A DNA stretch of 64,000 nucleotides from contig NZ_JAHHIU010000003.1 in the NCBI RefSeq assembly GCF_024539815.1, forward strand, positions 40,544-104,543. The letters are read 5' to 3'. Both the position numbers and the translations under genes were made by a program. Below the pieces are notes generated by a model. The model was not told the origin of the DNA, did no database searches, and saw only the letters and a program-made list of their open reading frames with translations. Source of the DNA: Streptomyces hayashii (GTDB lineage Bacteria > Actinomycetota > Actinomycetes > Streptomycetales > Streptomycetaceae). Each line of letters starts with the position of its first letter. Position 1 is the stretch's first letter. Below, piece by piece: positions 1-8,178 of the stretch.

Positions 1-64
1 CCTCGCGTACTTCGAGGTCGAGGCCGGGCCGTGCCGGAATGGTGCGCTGATGGGGTGCGGTCAT
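1..64 (-). CDS. Start of an unidentified protein (partial, runs off the left edge)
   Basis: The ATG at 64 (minus strand) opens a frame that stays open to the edge and gives 21 residues, beginning MTAPHQRTIPARPGLDL. A strong ribosome site, AGGAGG, sits about 7 bases upstream, which is why I accept such a short fragment. It starts 47 bases after the stop of the flavin monooxygenase on the same strand, so the two are probably co-transcribed. The visible residues do not identify a family. Confidence 0.6.
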   Translation of the reverse strand, partial: MTAPHQRTIPARPGLDLEVRE

Positions 65-111
65 GAGTTGCTCCTCCTGGATGCGGGGTGCTCAGTGGTC
101 GGGGGCGGCAC

Positions 112-1254
112 TCACTGGGCTGCCGGGCCGGAGGTGAAGAAGGCGACCATCTGCTCCAGGCCCTTCTCGCTGAACATCGTGTCCAGGTTGGCGGCGGACT
201 CGGCGGCGGACTCCTCGCTGCGCGGGAAGAGGGCCTCCTCGTACGCGGCCAGGGCGGCCTCGGTGTCGCAGGGGTGGGCCGCGATGCTCAGGGCGAGTTC
301 GGCGCCGTCGTGCATGGCGAGGTTGGCGCCCTCCCCGGCGAAGGGGGACATCACGTGGGCGGCGTCGCCGAGCAGCGTCACGCCCGGGACGCGGTCCCAG
401 CGGTGGCCGACAGGCAGGGCATGGATACGGCGCGGGGTGATCGTGTCCGCGTCGGCGACCAGGGCGCGCAGACTCTCGTCCCAGTCCTCGAAGTGGGCGA
501 GGACCGCGGACTTGGCGGTGGCCTGGTCGGTGAAGTCGACCGTGTCCAGCCAGCCCTCGTCGGCCTTGAGCGCCGTGTAGACGTGGAGACTGCCGTCGGT
601 CTCCCGGTGCGCGAGGACCCCGCGTTCGCCCCCCAGGGCGATGAAGAACCCACCGCCGATGACCGCGGCGCTGCGCGGGTGGCGGGTGCCGGCGTCGAGC
701 AGGTCGGTCTCGACGAAGGAGATGCCGGTGTAGGCGGGCCAGGCGCGTGAGACCAGTGGCCGGATCCGGGACCAGGCGCCGTCCGCGCCGATCAGGAGAT
801 CGGTGGTGATGGCCGAGCCGTCGGCGAACGTCACCTCGTGGCGCCCGTCGCCCAGCGGCCGGGCCCCGGTGACCTTGTGGCCCCAGTGGATCGTTTTGTC
901 GGGCAGGGAGCCCAGCAGCAGGTCACGCAGGTCGCCGCGGTCCACCTCCGGCCGGCCGCCGGTGCCGTCGTCCTCCTCGGCCACGTGCACGGTGCCGTCG
1001 GGGCCGAGCAGGCGCAGGGCCTGACCGCCCTCGTGGACGATCTTGAGGAAGTCGTCGTGGAGGCCGGCGGCGTGCAGGGCCTTCTGCCCGTTGTTTTCGT
1101 GGATGTCGAGCATCCCGCCCTGCGTGCGGGCCGCCGCCGACGCCTCCAGCTCGAAGATCGCCGACTCGATGCCGTTGACGTGCAGGACGCGGGCGGCGGT
1201 CAGGCCGCCGAGACCTGCGCCGATGATCGCGATCGGGAAATGAGTGGTACTCAT
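112..1254 (-). CDS. FAD-dependent monooxygenase, TetX/PHBH-like
   Basis: A 380-residue class A flavoprotein monooxygenase, which would hydroxylate an aromatic or polyketide-like substrate using NAD(P)H and O2 in the cytoplasm. The N-terminal dinucleotide fold is clear (IIGAGLGG, residues 10-17). A GADGAWSRIR segment follows mid-protein, and the FAD-ribityl motif GDAAHVMSPFAGEGAN lies near residue 300. Length and motif order suit the tetracycline-inactivating TetX-like branch, but the substrate cannot be read from sequence. GGAGG lies about 5 bases before the ATG at 1254. It is followed on the same strand by the gene cut by the left edge. A consensus-like promoter carrying two palindromes lies upstream, and the TetR gene is the next gene upstream, so repression by that regulator is likely. 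Confidence 0.88.
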   Translation of the reverse strand: MSTTHFPIAIIGAGLGGLTAARVLHVNGIESAIFELEASAAARTQGGMLDIHENNGQKALHAAGLHDDFLKIVHEGGQALRLLGPDGTVHVAEEDDGTGGRPEVDRGDLRDLLLGSLPDKTIHWGHKVTGARPLGDGRHEVTFADGSAITTDLLIGADGAWSRIRPLVSRAWPAYTGISFVETDLLDAGTRHPRSAAVIGGGFFIALGGERGVLAHRETDGSLHVYTALKADEGWLDTVDFTDQATAKSAVLAHFEDWDESLRALVADADTITPRRIHALPVGHRWDRVPGVTLLGDAAHVMSPFAGEGANLAMHDGAELALSIAAHPCDTEAALAAYEEALFPRSEESAAESAANLDTMFSEKGLEQMVAFFTSGPAAQ

Positions 1255-1376
1255 GGGGGCCTCCGAAAGCAGTAGGGGAACACCTCGGTGGGCCGAGTCA
1301 TCGCCGCCGCCGCAAGGCTCCTCGGAGGGGCGGCGTGCGCAGCGGGCGGCAAGAGGTTGCCTCGGCCACTCGCCTC

Positions 1377-1411
1377 ACCGTACCGAACGCGTTCGTTGCG
1401 AACAAGTTCGC
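1377..1411 (-). promoter_or_regulatory. Promoter with two TetR-type operators for the flavin monooxygenase
   Basis: On the minus strand a -35-like TTGTTC (1405-1400) is separated by exactly 17 bases from a -10-like TACGGT (1382-1377). The spacer contains the perfect 12-bp palindrome CGAACGCGTTCG (1384-1395). A second inverted repeat, GCGAAC-AA-GTTCGC (1398-1411), covers the -35. Both share the GAAC..GTTC core found again at the tetR promoter. A repressor bound here would block RNA polymerase. The sequence is seen directly; the assignment to the neighbouring TetR protein is inference. Confidence 0.7.
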
Positions 1412-1493
1412 TCCAGCGAGTGGCAGGCGGCGCGGAGAACCTTCAGCTCTTCCGGGCTGCGTCCGCCGCCGGGGCGGGCAGTTCGTTCCGGGA

Positions 1494-2192
1494 TCAGTCC
1501 ACTGCGCCCGGGACGGGTGTGTGGGTGATGCCGTTGATGAGGACGTCGAAGCTCCAGCGGATCCTGTCCGGCACCGAGCCGCCGATCAGGGCGGGCATGT
1601 GCGCGGTGATCGCCGGATGCGTGCTGGCGTCCACGGCGTGCAGGGCGCGCACGGTGGCGTTCCAGTCGTCCTCGGAGGAGGGGTCGTGCTCGCGCGTCGA
1701 GTGCTCGGCGGCGGTGGCCGTCGCGTCCTGGAGCAGTTTGTCCACCCCCCAGGCGACCTGCTCGCGGCCGGCGCCGCTCTGCGAGAGCAGGTCGAGGATG
1801 CGCTCCACCAGGCGCAGGTAGTTCTCGCCGCTCGGGCGGGCGACGAGCGCGGCCCGCGCGAGCTGCGGGTGCTCGAACAGCACCTTGGTGTACGACGTCA
1901 TGACGGCGCGGAGCTGTTCGCGCCAGTCCTCACCGCCGTCCCGTCCGGTCAGGTCGTCGACCTCGCCGAGCAGGGAATCCAGGACGGCCGCATGCAGCTC
2001 GGCGGTGTTGGCGACGTAGACGTACAGTGACGCCGGGCCGGTGTCCAGCTCCTGCGCCAGGCGGCGCATCGTGACCTTCCCCAGGCCCTCCGATCGCATG
2101 ATCCGCACGGCGGTGTCGACGATCCAGCGCCGGGACAGGGCGGGCTTCGAGGGACGCTCACGGCGGCTGATCGGCTCTCTTCTCGCAGTCAT
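1494..2192 (-). CDS. TetR-family transcriptional regulator
   Basis: A 232-residue TetR repressor. Residues about 20-65 form the helix-turn-helix domain (RWIVDTAVRIMRSEGLGKVT, then MRRLAQELDTGPASLYVYV), and the remainder is a TetR C-terminal ligand/dimer domain. The frame is open further upstream, but I chose the ATG at 2192. A TACGAT -10-like box at 2204-2199 would start transcription almost at this codon, suggesting a leaderless mRNA, and an operator-like palindrome lies just upstream. It lies upstream of, and on the same strand as, the flavin monooxygenase, whose promoter carries the same palindrome core. The simplest model is autoregulation plus ligand-relieved repression of the monooxygenase. 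Confidence 0.88.
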   Translation of the reverse strand: MTARREPISRRERPSKPALSRRWIVDTAVRIMRSEGLGKVTMRRLAQELDTGPASLYVYVANTAELHAAVLDSLLGEVDDLTGRDGGEDWREQLRAVMTSYTKVLFEHPQLARAALVARPSGENYLRLVERILDLLSQSGAGREQVAWGVDKLLQDATATAAEHSTREHDPSSEDDWNATVRALHAVDASTHPAITAHMPALIGGSVPDRIRWSFDVLINGITHTPVPGAVD

Positions 2193-2198
2193 AACCCG

Positions 2199-2216
2199 AT
2201 CGTAACGAACATGTTC
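2199..2216 (-). promoter_or_regulatory. tetR promoter with a GAACATGTTC operator
   Basis: A perfect 10-bp palindrome, GAACATGTTC (2207-2216), lies beside a TACGAT box (2204-2199), 7 bases before the ATG at 2192. It shares the GAAC..GTTC core of the two palindromes in the monooxygenase promoter at 1384-1411, consistent with autorepression. No ribosome site lies between the -10 box and the ATG. Confidence 0.55.
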
Positions 2217-2416
2217 CAAGTGCGGGGTTGCCCGGTTCCCCTCGGCTTCACGGATGCTTCTGGCTTGCCCACCTTCCGCACGGCCTGCTGGGCTTCCTGC
2301 TCCTGGCGCTCGCGTTCGTCGGCTTCGGGCTGCGCTTGGCCGATGGTCGTGGCCGAGTGCGGCGGGGCCCGCTGCCCTCTTCGAATCCTCATCCGCGCCA
2401 GAAGAAGATCGCGGGC

Positions 2417-2944
2417 ATGAAAGCGACACGCTATGTGTATTTCGACGTCCTGCGGGCTGTGGCGATGGTGCGGGTGGTGGTCTTCCACACCATCGGATAC
2501 GGCGTGCTCAGTGTCGTCTTCCCAGCGATGGGGGTCATGTTCGCGCTGGCTGGTTCGCTCATGGCGCGAACTCTGGACCGGGTCGGTCCCAGGGTGGCGG
2601 TCACCGGACGGCTGCGACGGCTGCTGCCGGTGCTGTGGGTCCTGGGCGCCATCGGGGTGTCGGTGATGGTGTGGCACGGCTGGTCGGACGCCGACTACCG
2701 GCCGTTGGATGCGCAGCAGCTGCTTCTGTGGCTGATGCCGGTCGTCGATCCGCCGACGAGCGACTGAGGCGTGGAGTACTTCGCCGCCGTGCTGTGGTAC
2801 CTGCGCACCTACCTGTGGCTTGTGCTGACGTCGCCCCTGCTGCTGCCGCTGTTCCGGCGGTGGCCGACACCCACCCTCCTCGCTCCGCTCACCGGGACCC
2901 GGTTCCCGCCCGCCGAGGCCAGCAGCATCATCGCGCGCCGGTAG
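2417..2944 (+). pseudogene. Acyltransferase-3 family membrane protein, broken
   Basis: The ATG at 2417 opens with the signature of acyltransferase family 3 (OafA-like) membrane enzymes, YFDVLRAVAMVRVVVFHTIG. Transmembrane stretches follow, then a TGA at 2765. The same frame continues straight on with recognisable family sequence (EYFAAVLWYLRTYLWLVLTS, then PLLLPLFRRWP). The TGA is therefore most simply a TGG-to-TGA nonsense change; family members usually have Trp after 'TSD/TSE' (from memory). Homology stops near 2890, where an IS630 transposase scrap begins on the other strand; the frame closes at 2944. It is a double casualty: one premature stop and a missing C-terminal half. No function expected. 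Confidence 0.72.
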
Positions 2945-2946
2945 CG
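2890..2946 (-). mobile_element. IS630-family transposase scrap (57 bases)
   Basis: The minus strand encodes RYRRAMMLLASAGGNRVPV, nearly the same as RYRRAMMRLVSAGGNRAPV in the larger IS630 remnant near 21.7 kb and typical of the N-terminal helix-turn-helix of Streptomyces IS630 transposases. Nothing flanking it is recognisable as transposase, so it is a scar. It marks the point where the acyltransferase pseudogene loses homology. Confidence 0.6.
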
Positions 2947-3456
2947 CGGTCGAGTCCACGACAGCTCGCACGCCTGGTGGACCGCGGCCGGCGCGGACGA
3001 ACAAGCGGTGTCGCAGGGTGCCGATCGGCTCGTGGAGACGTGCCACATCGTTCACCCGCACGCCCCCCAGTGCGAAAGATTGGTGGCCACCGTATGCACG
3101 TCCTGGGTGAGGCAGAGCCCGAACCGCGGCCCACCGTGGTCCGGGTTCCGGGCGGTCACGGCGGCGGATGCGTGGGGCAGCCGTTAGGGCCACGCGGCCG
3201 TCCGTCAATGCCGGTCACGAATGCCCGACAAGTTGACTCTGTGACAGCCTGACCGGGCCAAGTTGAGCATCGGTTCGTTCCGAGTCGTCCGGCAGTGATC
3301 GAGGCATGCCGCGGTGCCGGGATCGATGGGACGGTGGCGCAGTGCCGTCCCGGACGGGGGTCTGACTCATGAGATCTATGACCGAAGTGTCCAGTCACAG
3401 ACCTGTCGACTGCCGTTGCGGAATGCTGCCTGCCACCGAGCCACAGGGTGTGTCCC
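2945..3456. other. About 500 bases with no supportable gene
   Basis: Open frames exist on both strands but none has a convincing start, ribosome site or family resemblance. The region lies between an IS630 scrap and an IS110 element and probably holds eroded flanks of lost genes. I see nothing further in it. Confidence 0.5.
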
Positions 3457-4659
3457 TATAGGGGCCTTGCCGAGTTTCAGGCGCCATCACGGTTCAGACC
3501 GCCCGAGCGGGCCGGTGCCATCCACCCTGCACCTCACACAGCGGGAGGCGAACCATCATGACGACCAGACAGCGCGATACTTCCTCCAGTACGGATCCTC
3601 CCGTTCGGCGCGAGGTCGTTCTGGGCGTGGACACGCACGGCGAGGTGCATGTCGCCGCCGTGATCTCCCCGCTCGGGAAGGTCCTGGGCACCGAGTCCTT
3701 TCCGGCAACGACGGCCGGCTATCGACAGCTTCTCGTGTGGGCCCGCAAGCGGGGGACGGTGCGCCGGGCCGGTGTGGAGGGCACCGGCACCTTCGGCGCG
3801 GGCCTGTCCCGCTACCTGCTGGCCCAGCAGATTCAGGTGTTCGAAGTGAACCGGCCCGACCGGTCGGCCCGCCGTCTGCTCGGCAAGTCGGACCCGCTCG
3901 ATGCGCAGGCCGCAGCGCGAGCCGTGCTCAGCGGTCGCGCCCGGGCCCGGGCGAAATCCGGCGACGGTCCGGTGCACAGCGCCCGGATCTACAAGCTCGC
4001 CAAGGACTCCGCGGTCAAGGCCCGCACCCAGGCGATCAACCAGCTCAAGTCCGTCCTGGTCATCGCCGACCCCGCCCTGCGGGAACGGCTGACCAGCCTC
4101 GGCAACGCCGAACTGTTCCGCACCTGCGCGCGCCTCGGCCCATCCGATGGCGAGGGAGACGAGGACGCAGTGACCCAGGCCACCAACATGGTCCTGAGCA
4201 TGCTCGCCCAGCGCATCGAACAGCTCACCGCACAGATCAATGAGCTGAACCAACGCCTGACCCAGCTCGTCGAACAGCATGCCCCACAGCTGCTCGTACC
4301 GGTGGGCATCGGCCCGGACAGCGCAGTCACCTTGCTGATCACCATGGGAGACAACCCCGAGCGGCTGAACACCGAAGCATCCTTTGCTGCCCTTTGCGGA
4401 GTCAGCCCCGTCGAGTATTCCTCTGGCCGCAGGAGCACGCGCCGGCTCAACCACGGCGGCGACCGCCAGGCCAACGCCGCCCTGCACCGTATCGTCTTCA
4501 CCCGCCTGCGCCACGACCCGCGCACCCAGGCGTACTACGAACGCCGCACCCAGGAGGGCAAGACCCGGCGCGAGATCATCCGATGCCTCAAGCGATATGC
4601 CGCCCGCGAGGTCTTCAACCTGGTCAGGACGGTATCCAGCGTCCCCCTGTTATAGGGGC
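3457..4659 (+). mobile_element. IS110-family insertion element, apparently intact
   Basis: The transposase at 3558-4655 is bracketed by a 9-bp direct repeat TATAGGGGC at 3457-3465 and 4651-4659, and its stop codon TAG lies inside the right copy. The decayed second copy ends in the same way (ATAGGGGCGTCTG at 5741-5753), so the right-end motif belongs to the element. IS110 elements lack long terminal inverted repeats, as here. The right boundary could extend a further 10-15 bases, because both copies share some sequence beyond the motif. The exact left boundary is inferred. Confidence 0.6.
3558..4655 (+). CDS. IS110-family transposase (DEDD recombinase)
   Basis: 365 residues, within the normal IS110 range. 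The N-terminal RuvC-like half shows the acidic set: D in LGVDTHGEVHVAAV, E in GVEGTGTFGAGL, and D residues in KSDPLDAQAAARAV. A coiled coil around residues 210-240 (MLAQRIEQLTAQINELNQR) precedes the C-terminal transposase_20 half, with CGVSPVEYSSGRRSTRRLNH and GGDRQANAALHRI carrying the conserved Ser/Gly-rich segment. Family members insert by an RNA-guided, site-specific route using a bridge RNA made from the element's own non-coding end. The frame is intact, so it may be active. The last sense codon is the rare Leu codon TTA. Confidence 0.93.
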   Translation: MTTRQRDTSSSTDPPVRREVVLGVDTHGEVHVAAVISPLGKVLGTESFPATTAGYRQLLVWARKRGTVRRAGVEGTGTFGAGLSRYLLAQQIQVFEVNRPDRSARRLLGKSDPLDAQAAARAVLSGRARARAKSGDGPVHSARIYKLAKDSAVKARTQAINQLKSVLVIADPALRERLTSLGNAELFRTCARLGPSDGEGDEDAVTQATNMVLSMLAQRIEQLTAQINELNQRLTQLVEQHAPQLLVPVGIGPDSAVTLLITMGDNPERLNTEASFAALCGVSPVEYSSGRRSTRRLNHGGDRQANAALHRIVFTRLRHDPRTQAYYERRTQEGKTRREIIRCLKRYAAREVFNLVRTVSSVPLL

Positions 4660-4878
4660 GTCTGTGATAGACGAGTGATACGGCGAGGCCCCGCCTGGGG
4701 GCTTTGCGTGGAGCCGTGAGACGACGAAGCCGCACCGGAGAGCTCCGGCGCGGCTTCGTCATGAGATCGGCTGCTTTTGGGCACGATGCGGTCGGCGCCT
4801 CATGCGGCCCGTGTCCCTGTGACGTTTTCGGAATGCGCCTACTTTGTGATTGCACTCGCACATGCGTCTGAAGAGCCG
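4660..4878. other. Spacer between the two IS110 copies
   Basis: About 220 bases with no gene. The only structured feature is the hairpin at 4723-4760. The sequence before the second IS110 copy does not resemble the left end of the first, so the second copy has lost its left end. Confidence 0.5.
4723..4760. terminator. Strong hairpin, probable terminator
   Basis: GACGAAGCCGC (4723-4733) pairs perfectly with GCGGCTTCGTC (4750-4760), and an inner CCGGA/TCCGG pair tightens the loop. It is typical of Streptomyces terminators, which lack a long U tract. No intact gene reads directly into it except the IS110 transposase 68 bases upstream, so it may be left over from a lost gene. Confidence 0.6.
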
Positions 4879-4879
4879 G

Positions 4880-5760
4880 TTCTGTCAGAGAGCGCAGCAC
4901 CTCCTCGAGCACGGATCTGCCCAACCGGGGTGAGGTCGACCTGAGTGTGGATACGCACGGCGAGGTTCACGTCGCTGCCCCGGTCCCCGGCTGGGAAAGG
5001 TCATGGGCACCGAATCCTCTCCGGCGACGGCCGCTGGCAGGTGACGTCTGCGCCCGCCAAACTGGATACGGTTGCGCCGTGCGGGGGTGGAGGGCACCGG
5101 CACCTTCGGAGCGAGCCTGTCCCATTGCCTCCTCGCCCAGTACATCCAGGTGTATGAGGTGAACCGGCCCGATCGCTCGACCCGCCGGTTGCCCTGCGAA
5201 TCGGACCGATCGACGCGGGGCCATGCTCAGTGGCCGCGCCCGGAGACGAGGACGCGGTGGCCCAGGCCACCCGCCTGACGTTGCGCATGCTGGCCGAGCG
5301 CGTCGAGCAGCTCACCGGGCAGATCGATGACCTGAACCAGCGCCTGACCCGGGTCGTCGTACGCCACGCACGCACAGCAGCTGCTCGAGCGGATGGGCAT
5401 CGGACCGGACAGCGCCGTCATGCTCCTGATCACCATGGGAGACAACCTGATCGGCTGAAAACCGAGGCGTCCTTGGCTGCCCTTTGCGGAGTCAGCCCCA
5501 TCGAGTACTCATCCGGCTGGCGGAGCACGCGCCGGCTCAACCGCGGCGGCGACCGCCAGGCGAACGCGGTCCTGCACCGCATCGTCTTCACCCGCCTGCG
5601 CCACGACCTGCGCACCCAGGCGTGCTACGAACGCCGCCCCCAGGAAGGCAAGACCCAACGCAAAGTCATCCGATGCCTCAAGCGATATGCAGCCCACGAG
5701 GTGTTCAACCTGGTCAGACCGGTTTCCCGCGCCCCGCGCCATAGGGGCGTCTGGGATGAC
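4880..5760 (+). pseudogene. Decayed second copy of the IS110 transposase
   Basis: From about 4880 the DNA parallels the intact transposase but is scrambled by frameshifts. The start of the gene is recognisable only across frames (VDTHGEVHVAA, then GVEGTGTFGAS in another frame). The middle has an internal deletion of roughly 280-300 bases that removes the second pair of catalytic acids (the DPLDAQAAAR region). Only the C-terminal half is a long open stretch, with LAALCGVSPIEYSSGWRSTR and GGDRQANAVLHRIVFTRLRH. It ends in the same ATAGGGGCGTCTG right-end motif and then runs without a stop into unrelated sequence. It cannot encode an active recombinase. Its right end could still be a recombination partner for the intact element 0.3 kb away. 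Confidence 0.85.
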
Positions 5761-6015
5761 GAGGCCGCCGTGAGCCTGCTGGTTGGGTACTTCACCCGAC
5801 GACGCTCGCGCGGTGACCTGTTCTATTCCGGCGCCCACTTTGAGCGCCTTGGCGGCGGCGGAGACGCTGAGCACGTCGCGGACTTTCTCGACAGCAACGA
5901 CCTGGGGGCCCTCACCACGCTCTGTGTGTCCCTCGAGCCGCACGGGGCGATGAACTTGCTGAGCGACCCGGAGGGGCACTGGACGCGTCTGCTGTCGCTC
6001 ATCCCTCGTGACGCG
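5755..6015 (+). pseudogene. Gene fragment, DUF6308-like N-terminal half
   Basis: Continuing in frame from the dead IS110 copy is GDLFYSGAHFERLGGGGD, then a hydrophobic stretch resembling DLGALTTLCVSLEPHGAMNL. This resembles the start of actinobacterial DUF6308 proteins as I remember them (YTGAxFERLGGGGD pattern); the assignment is tentative. There is no start codon or ribosome site of its own. At about 6015 the similarity stops and a different gene fragment begins in another frame, so this is a scrap captured between rearrangement joints. Confidence 0.4.
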
Positions 6016-6825
6016 CGCTTGGAGAATCCTGGAAGCGATGCGTTCATGGAGGAGGGTGCGGGAGCTGGTCGAGCGGCTCGTCGTCGAGGGGCGCGTTCGG
6101 ATCGTTGCTTCCGGTGACGACGAGGTCGCCGAGTGGCGGCGTGTTCTCAACTACGCGAAGCGGCACGGCCTGGAGCCGGAGGGCAAACGCATCGAGAAGG
6201 TGCCGTACGGCGGGCCGGGGATGGAGTTGTTCCTCGCGGAGGGGCCTCATCCCAATGCGCGAAGTCAACGGCCGAAGGTGGGCGGGGGCCTGGTTCCTGT
6301 CCCCTCACGACTGGGGAACTTGCATCCGCTCGTGGCCGCGCTCAGAGACGCCCAGCGCCGACTGGTCATGCCGTCTGTGCTGCGCCACAGATCGCTACTG
6401 CTGTTACAGGGTTTGGCGGCTGAGGCGGTACGGCGCAGGTACGAGGTGCGGAAGGCCCACTCGTCCTTTTACCCACGCGAGGGCGGATTGGACATTGCTG
6501 TCGACGGCTTCGCCTATACCGTCACCGTCAGGCAGGAGTTCCCGCAGTCAGCGGATCCCGACCGCTCTGCGCGCCTCGTCGTGGAGCTCGCCCATGGCCT
6601 GACCAGACGGCCCGGCCGCTGGCGGGATCGGAAGACCCGGACGCTCGAAGAGGCCCTCGGTGTGATTCTTGGTGAGATCGAGGCATGAGCGGCAGAGGAC
6701 GTTCGGCGCAGGCAGGACGAGCAGCGGGCCGGCGCGGAACGCCAAGCTCGTTGGCGAGCGGCCGTGGTGGTGGCGAAGGAACAGGCTGTTCGCGAACAGC
6801 TTGCCCAGGCGCTGCGCGAAGATGC
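6016..6825 (+). pseudogene. Truncated conserved actinobacterial hypothetical protein
   Basis: An open frame from 6008 to a TGA at 6686-6688 encodes about 220 residues (for example VRELVERLVVEGRVRIVAS and AYTVTVRQEFPQS). The same frame continues beyond the TGA as a charged helical stretch (RRRQDEQRAGAERQARWRAA). In intact relatives, as I recall them, this is a longer protein with that coiled-coil region following 'GEIEA', so the TGA is probably a nonsense mutation of an Arg codon. Near 6825 the frame runs into unrelated histidine-kinase sequence. Function of the family unknown; the copy is dead. Confidence 0.6.
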
Positions 6826-7189
6826 CGGGGTCACGTCCGCTGGAGTGTGCAGCCCGCACGGCGACCGGGTCGTCGTCAAGGCCGACGCCATCGACGACCG
6901 GGTCGAGATCCGTGTGGTGGACCGCGGCCCGGGCGTCCCGGACGACGCCAAGGAACGTATCTTCGAACCCTTCCAGCGCTACGGCGACGCCCCGCGCGGC
7001 GCCGGGGTCGGGCTCGGCCTCGCGGTGGCCCGTGGCTTCGCCGAAGCCATGGACGGCACTCTCATGGCGGAGGACACCCCGGGCGGCGGCCTGACCATGG
7101 TCCTCAGCCTGCCCGTGGCGATTGGCTCCGTCGAGGTCGAAGCGGCAGGTCGGCAGGAGGAGAACACGTCACAGGTGTTTCGCTCATGA
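6825..7189 (+). pseudogene. KdpD-type histidine kinase fragment (ATPase domain only)
   Basis: Residues such as DRVEIRVVDRGPGVPD, ERIFEPFQRYGDAPRG, GVGLGLAVARGFAEAM and TPGGGLTMVLSLP are the N, G1, F and G2 boxes of the HATPase_c domain of KdpD, the potassium-responsive sensor kinase. Everything before it is missing: the KdpD sensor, USP, membrane and His-phosphoacceptor parts. It is fused in frame to the tail of the preceding pseudogene, so an open frame starting at 6764 reads through both. No kdp operon genes lie nearby. A free ATPase domain without the phosphoacceptor His should have no kinase output. Confidence 0.75.
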
Positions 7190-7367
7190 CCCGGTGGCGG
7201 GTGCCGGCGCTGAATTTGCCGTCAGAAGTGCGTCAAGATCGCGCCTGCCGGTAGCCGGACGCATCCGGCGGCGGGATGCTGGCCTTGCCGACCCCCGTGT
7301 CGCCGACTCCGCGTAGGCGAACACTGCTGGTCGTTGATCGCTCATTGTCGCTGTGAGGTGGTGGACC

Positions 7368-8120
7368 ATGCTGCGGATGCCCCCGCGTGACCGGATCGCC
7401 GTGGCGGCTGCTCTGCTTGCCCCGCTCCTCGTCGCGCTCATGCTCGTCCCCTTCCGAACGCACATGACCTCGGCGAACCTGGCACTGATCCTTGTCGTGG
7501 TCGTCGTGGCGGTCGCCGCGCTGGGCAGCCGGACCGCCGGGGTGCTGGCCGCACTGTCGGCGGCGACGTGGTTCGACTTCTTCCTCACCCGCCCCTACCA
7601 GCGGTTCACCATCTCCCACGGCGACGACATCACCACTACCCTCCTGCTCCTCGCCGTAGGGGTGGCGGTGTCCCAACTGGCCGCGCACGCCCGCTCCCTG
7701 AAGCTGGTGACCATCACGGACGCGGCACACCTGGCCCGGATCCACGAGACGGCGACTCTGGTCCAGGCCGGTGCATCGCCGTACACCGTGGTGGACCAGG
7801 TCCGCGCGCAGCTCATCGAGATCCTCGGCCTGCGCGACTGCCGCTTCGAGTACGGCACCCTCCTCGGCCGGCATCCGCGACTGGAGCAGGACGGCTCGCT
7901 CGCCGCCGTCCGCGCCCAAGGGAACCCGGAGGAGCAGGTCTGGCCTGGAGAGGAGATCGAACTCCGCGCTTCGGTCGGTGGCCGCTACCTGGGCCGGTTC
8001 ATGCTCCAGCCGCACCCCGGCGCCACGATCCCACCTCTCCAGACGCGCCTGGTCGCCGTGAGTCTGGCCGACCATGTCGGCGCGGCCCTCGACCCGGCCG
8101 GACCGGTACTCGACCGCTGA
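7368..8120 (+). CDS. DUF4118 (KdpD-like) membrane sensor-type protein
   Basis: A 250-residue protein with the four closely packed membrane helices of DUF4118, the membrane domain of KdpD-type sensors (about residues 8-105: VAAALLAPLLVALMLVPF, LALILVVVVVAVAAL, GVLAALSAATWFDFFL, TTTLLLLAVGVAVSQLAA). The C-terminal half, about 140 residues, is soluble and GAF-like in appearance. There is no kinase domain, so it is not a complete sensor kinase. A GTG at 7353 could also start it; I prefer the ATG at 7368, with GAGGTGG about 8 bases upstream. It follows a kdpD ATPase-domain remnant, which may be coincidence. Role unknown; possibly a membrane ligand-sensing accessory protein. Confidence 0.78.
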   Translation: MLRMPPRDRIAVAAALLAPLLVALMLVPFRTHMTSANLALILVVVVVAVAALGSRTAGVLAALSAATWFDFFLTRPYQRFTISHGDDITTTLLLLAVGVAVSQLAAHARSLKLVTITDAAHLARIHETATLVQAGASPYTVVDQVRAQLIEILGLRDCRFEYGTLLGRHPRLEQDGSLAAVRAQGNPEEQVWPGEEIELRASVGGRYLGRFMLQPHPGATIPPLQTRLVAVSLADHVGAALDPAGPVLDR

Positions 8121-8178
8121 GCCCTCTGAAGCACGCCATGGGTAGTGCGGTCGCGGAAGGGAAGAGGCAGTCGCCCGT

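Noticed and set aside
2189..3208. A 339-residue minus-strand frame
   Set aside because: It overlaps the tetR start and the acyltransferase pseudogene, has Arg/Pro/His-rich shadow composition and no recognisable domain.
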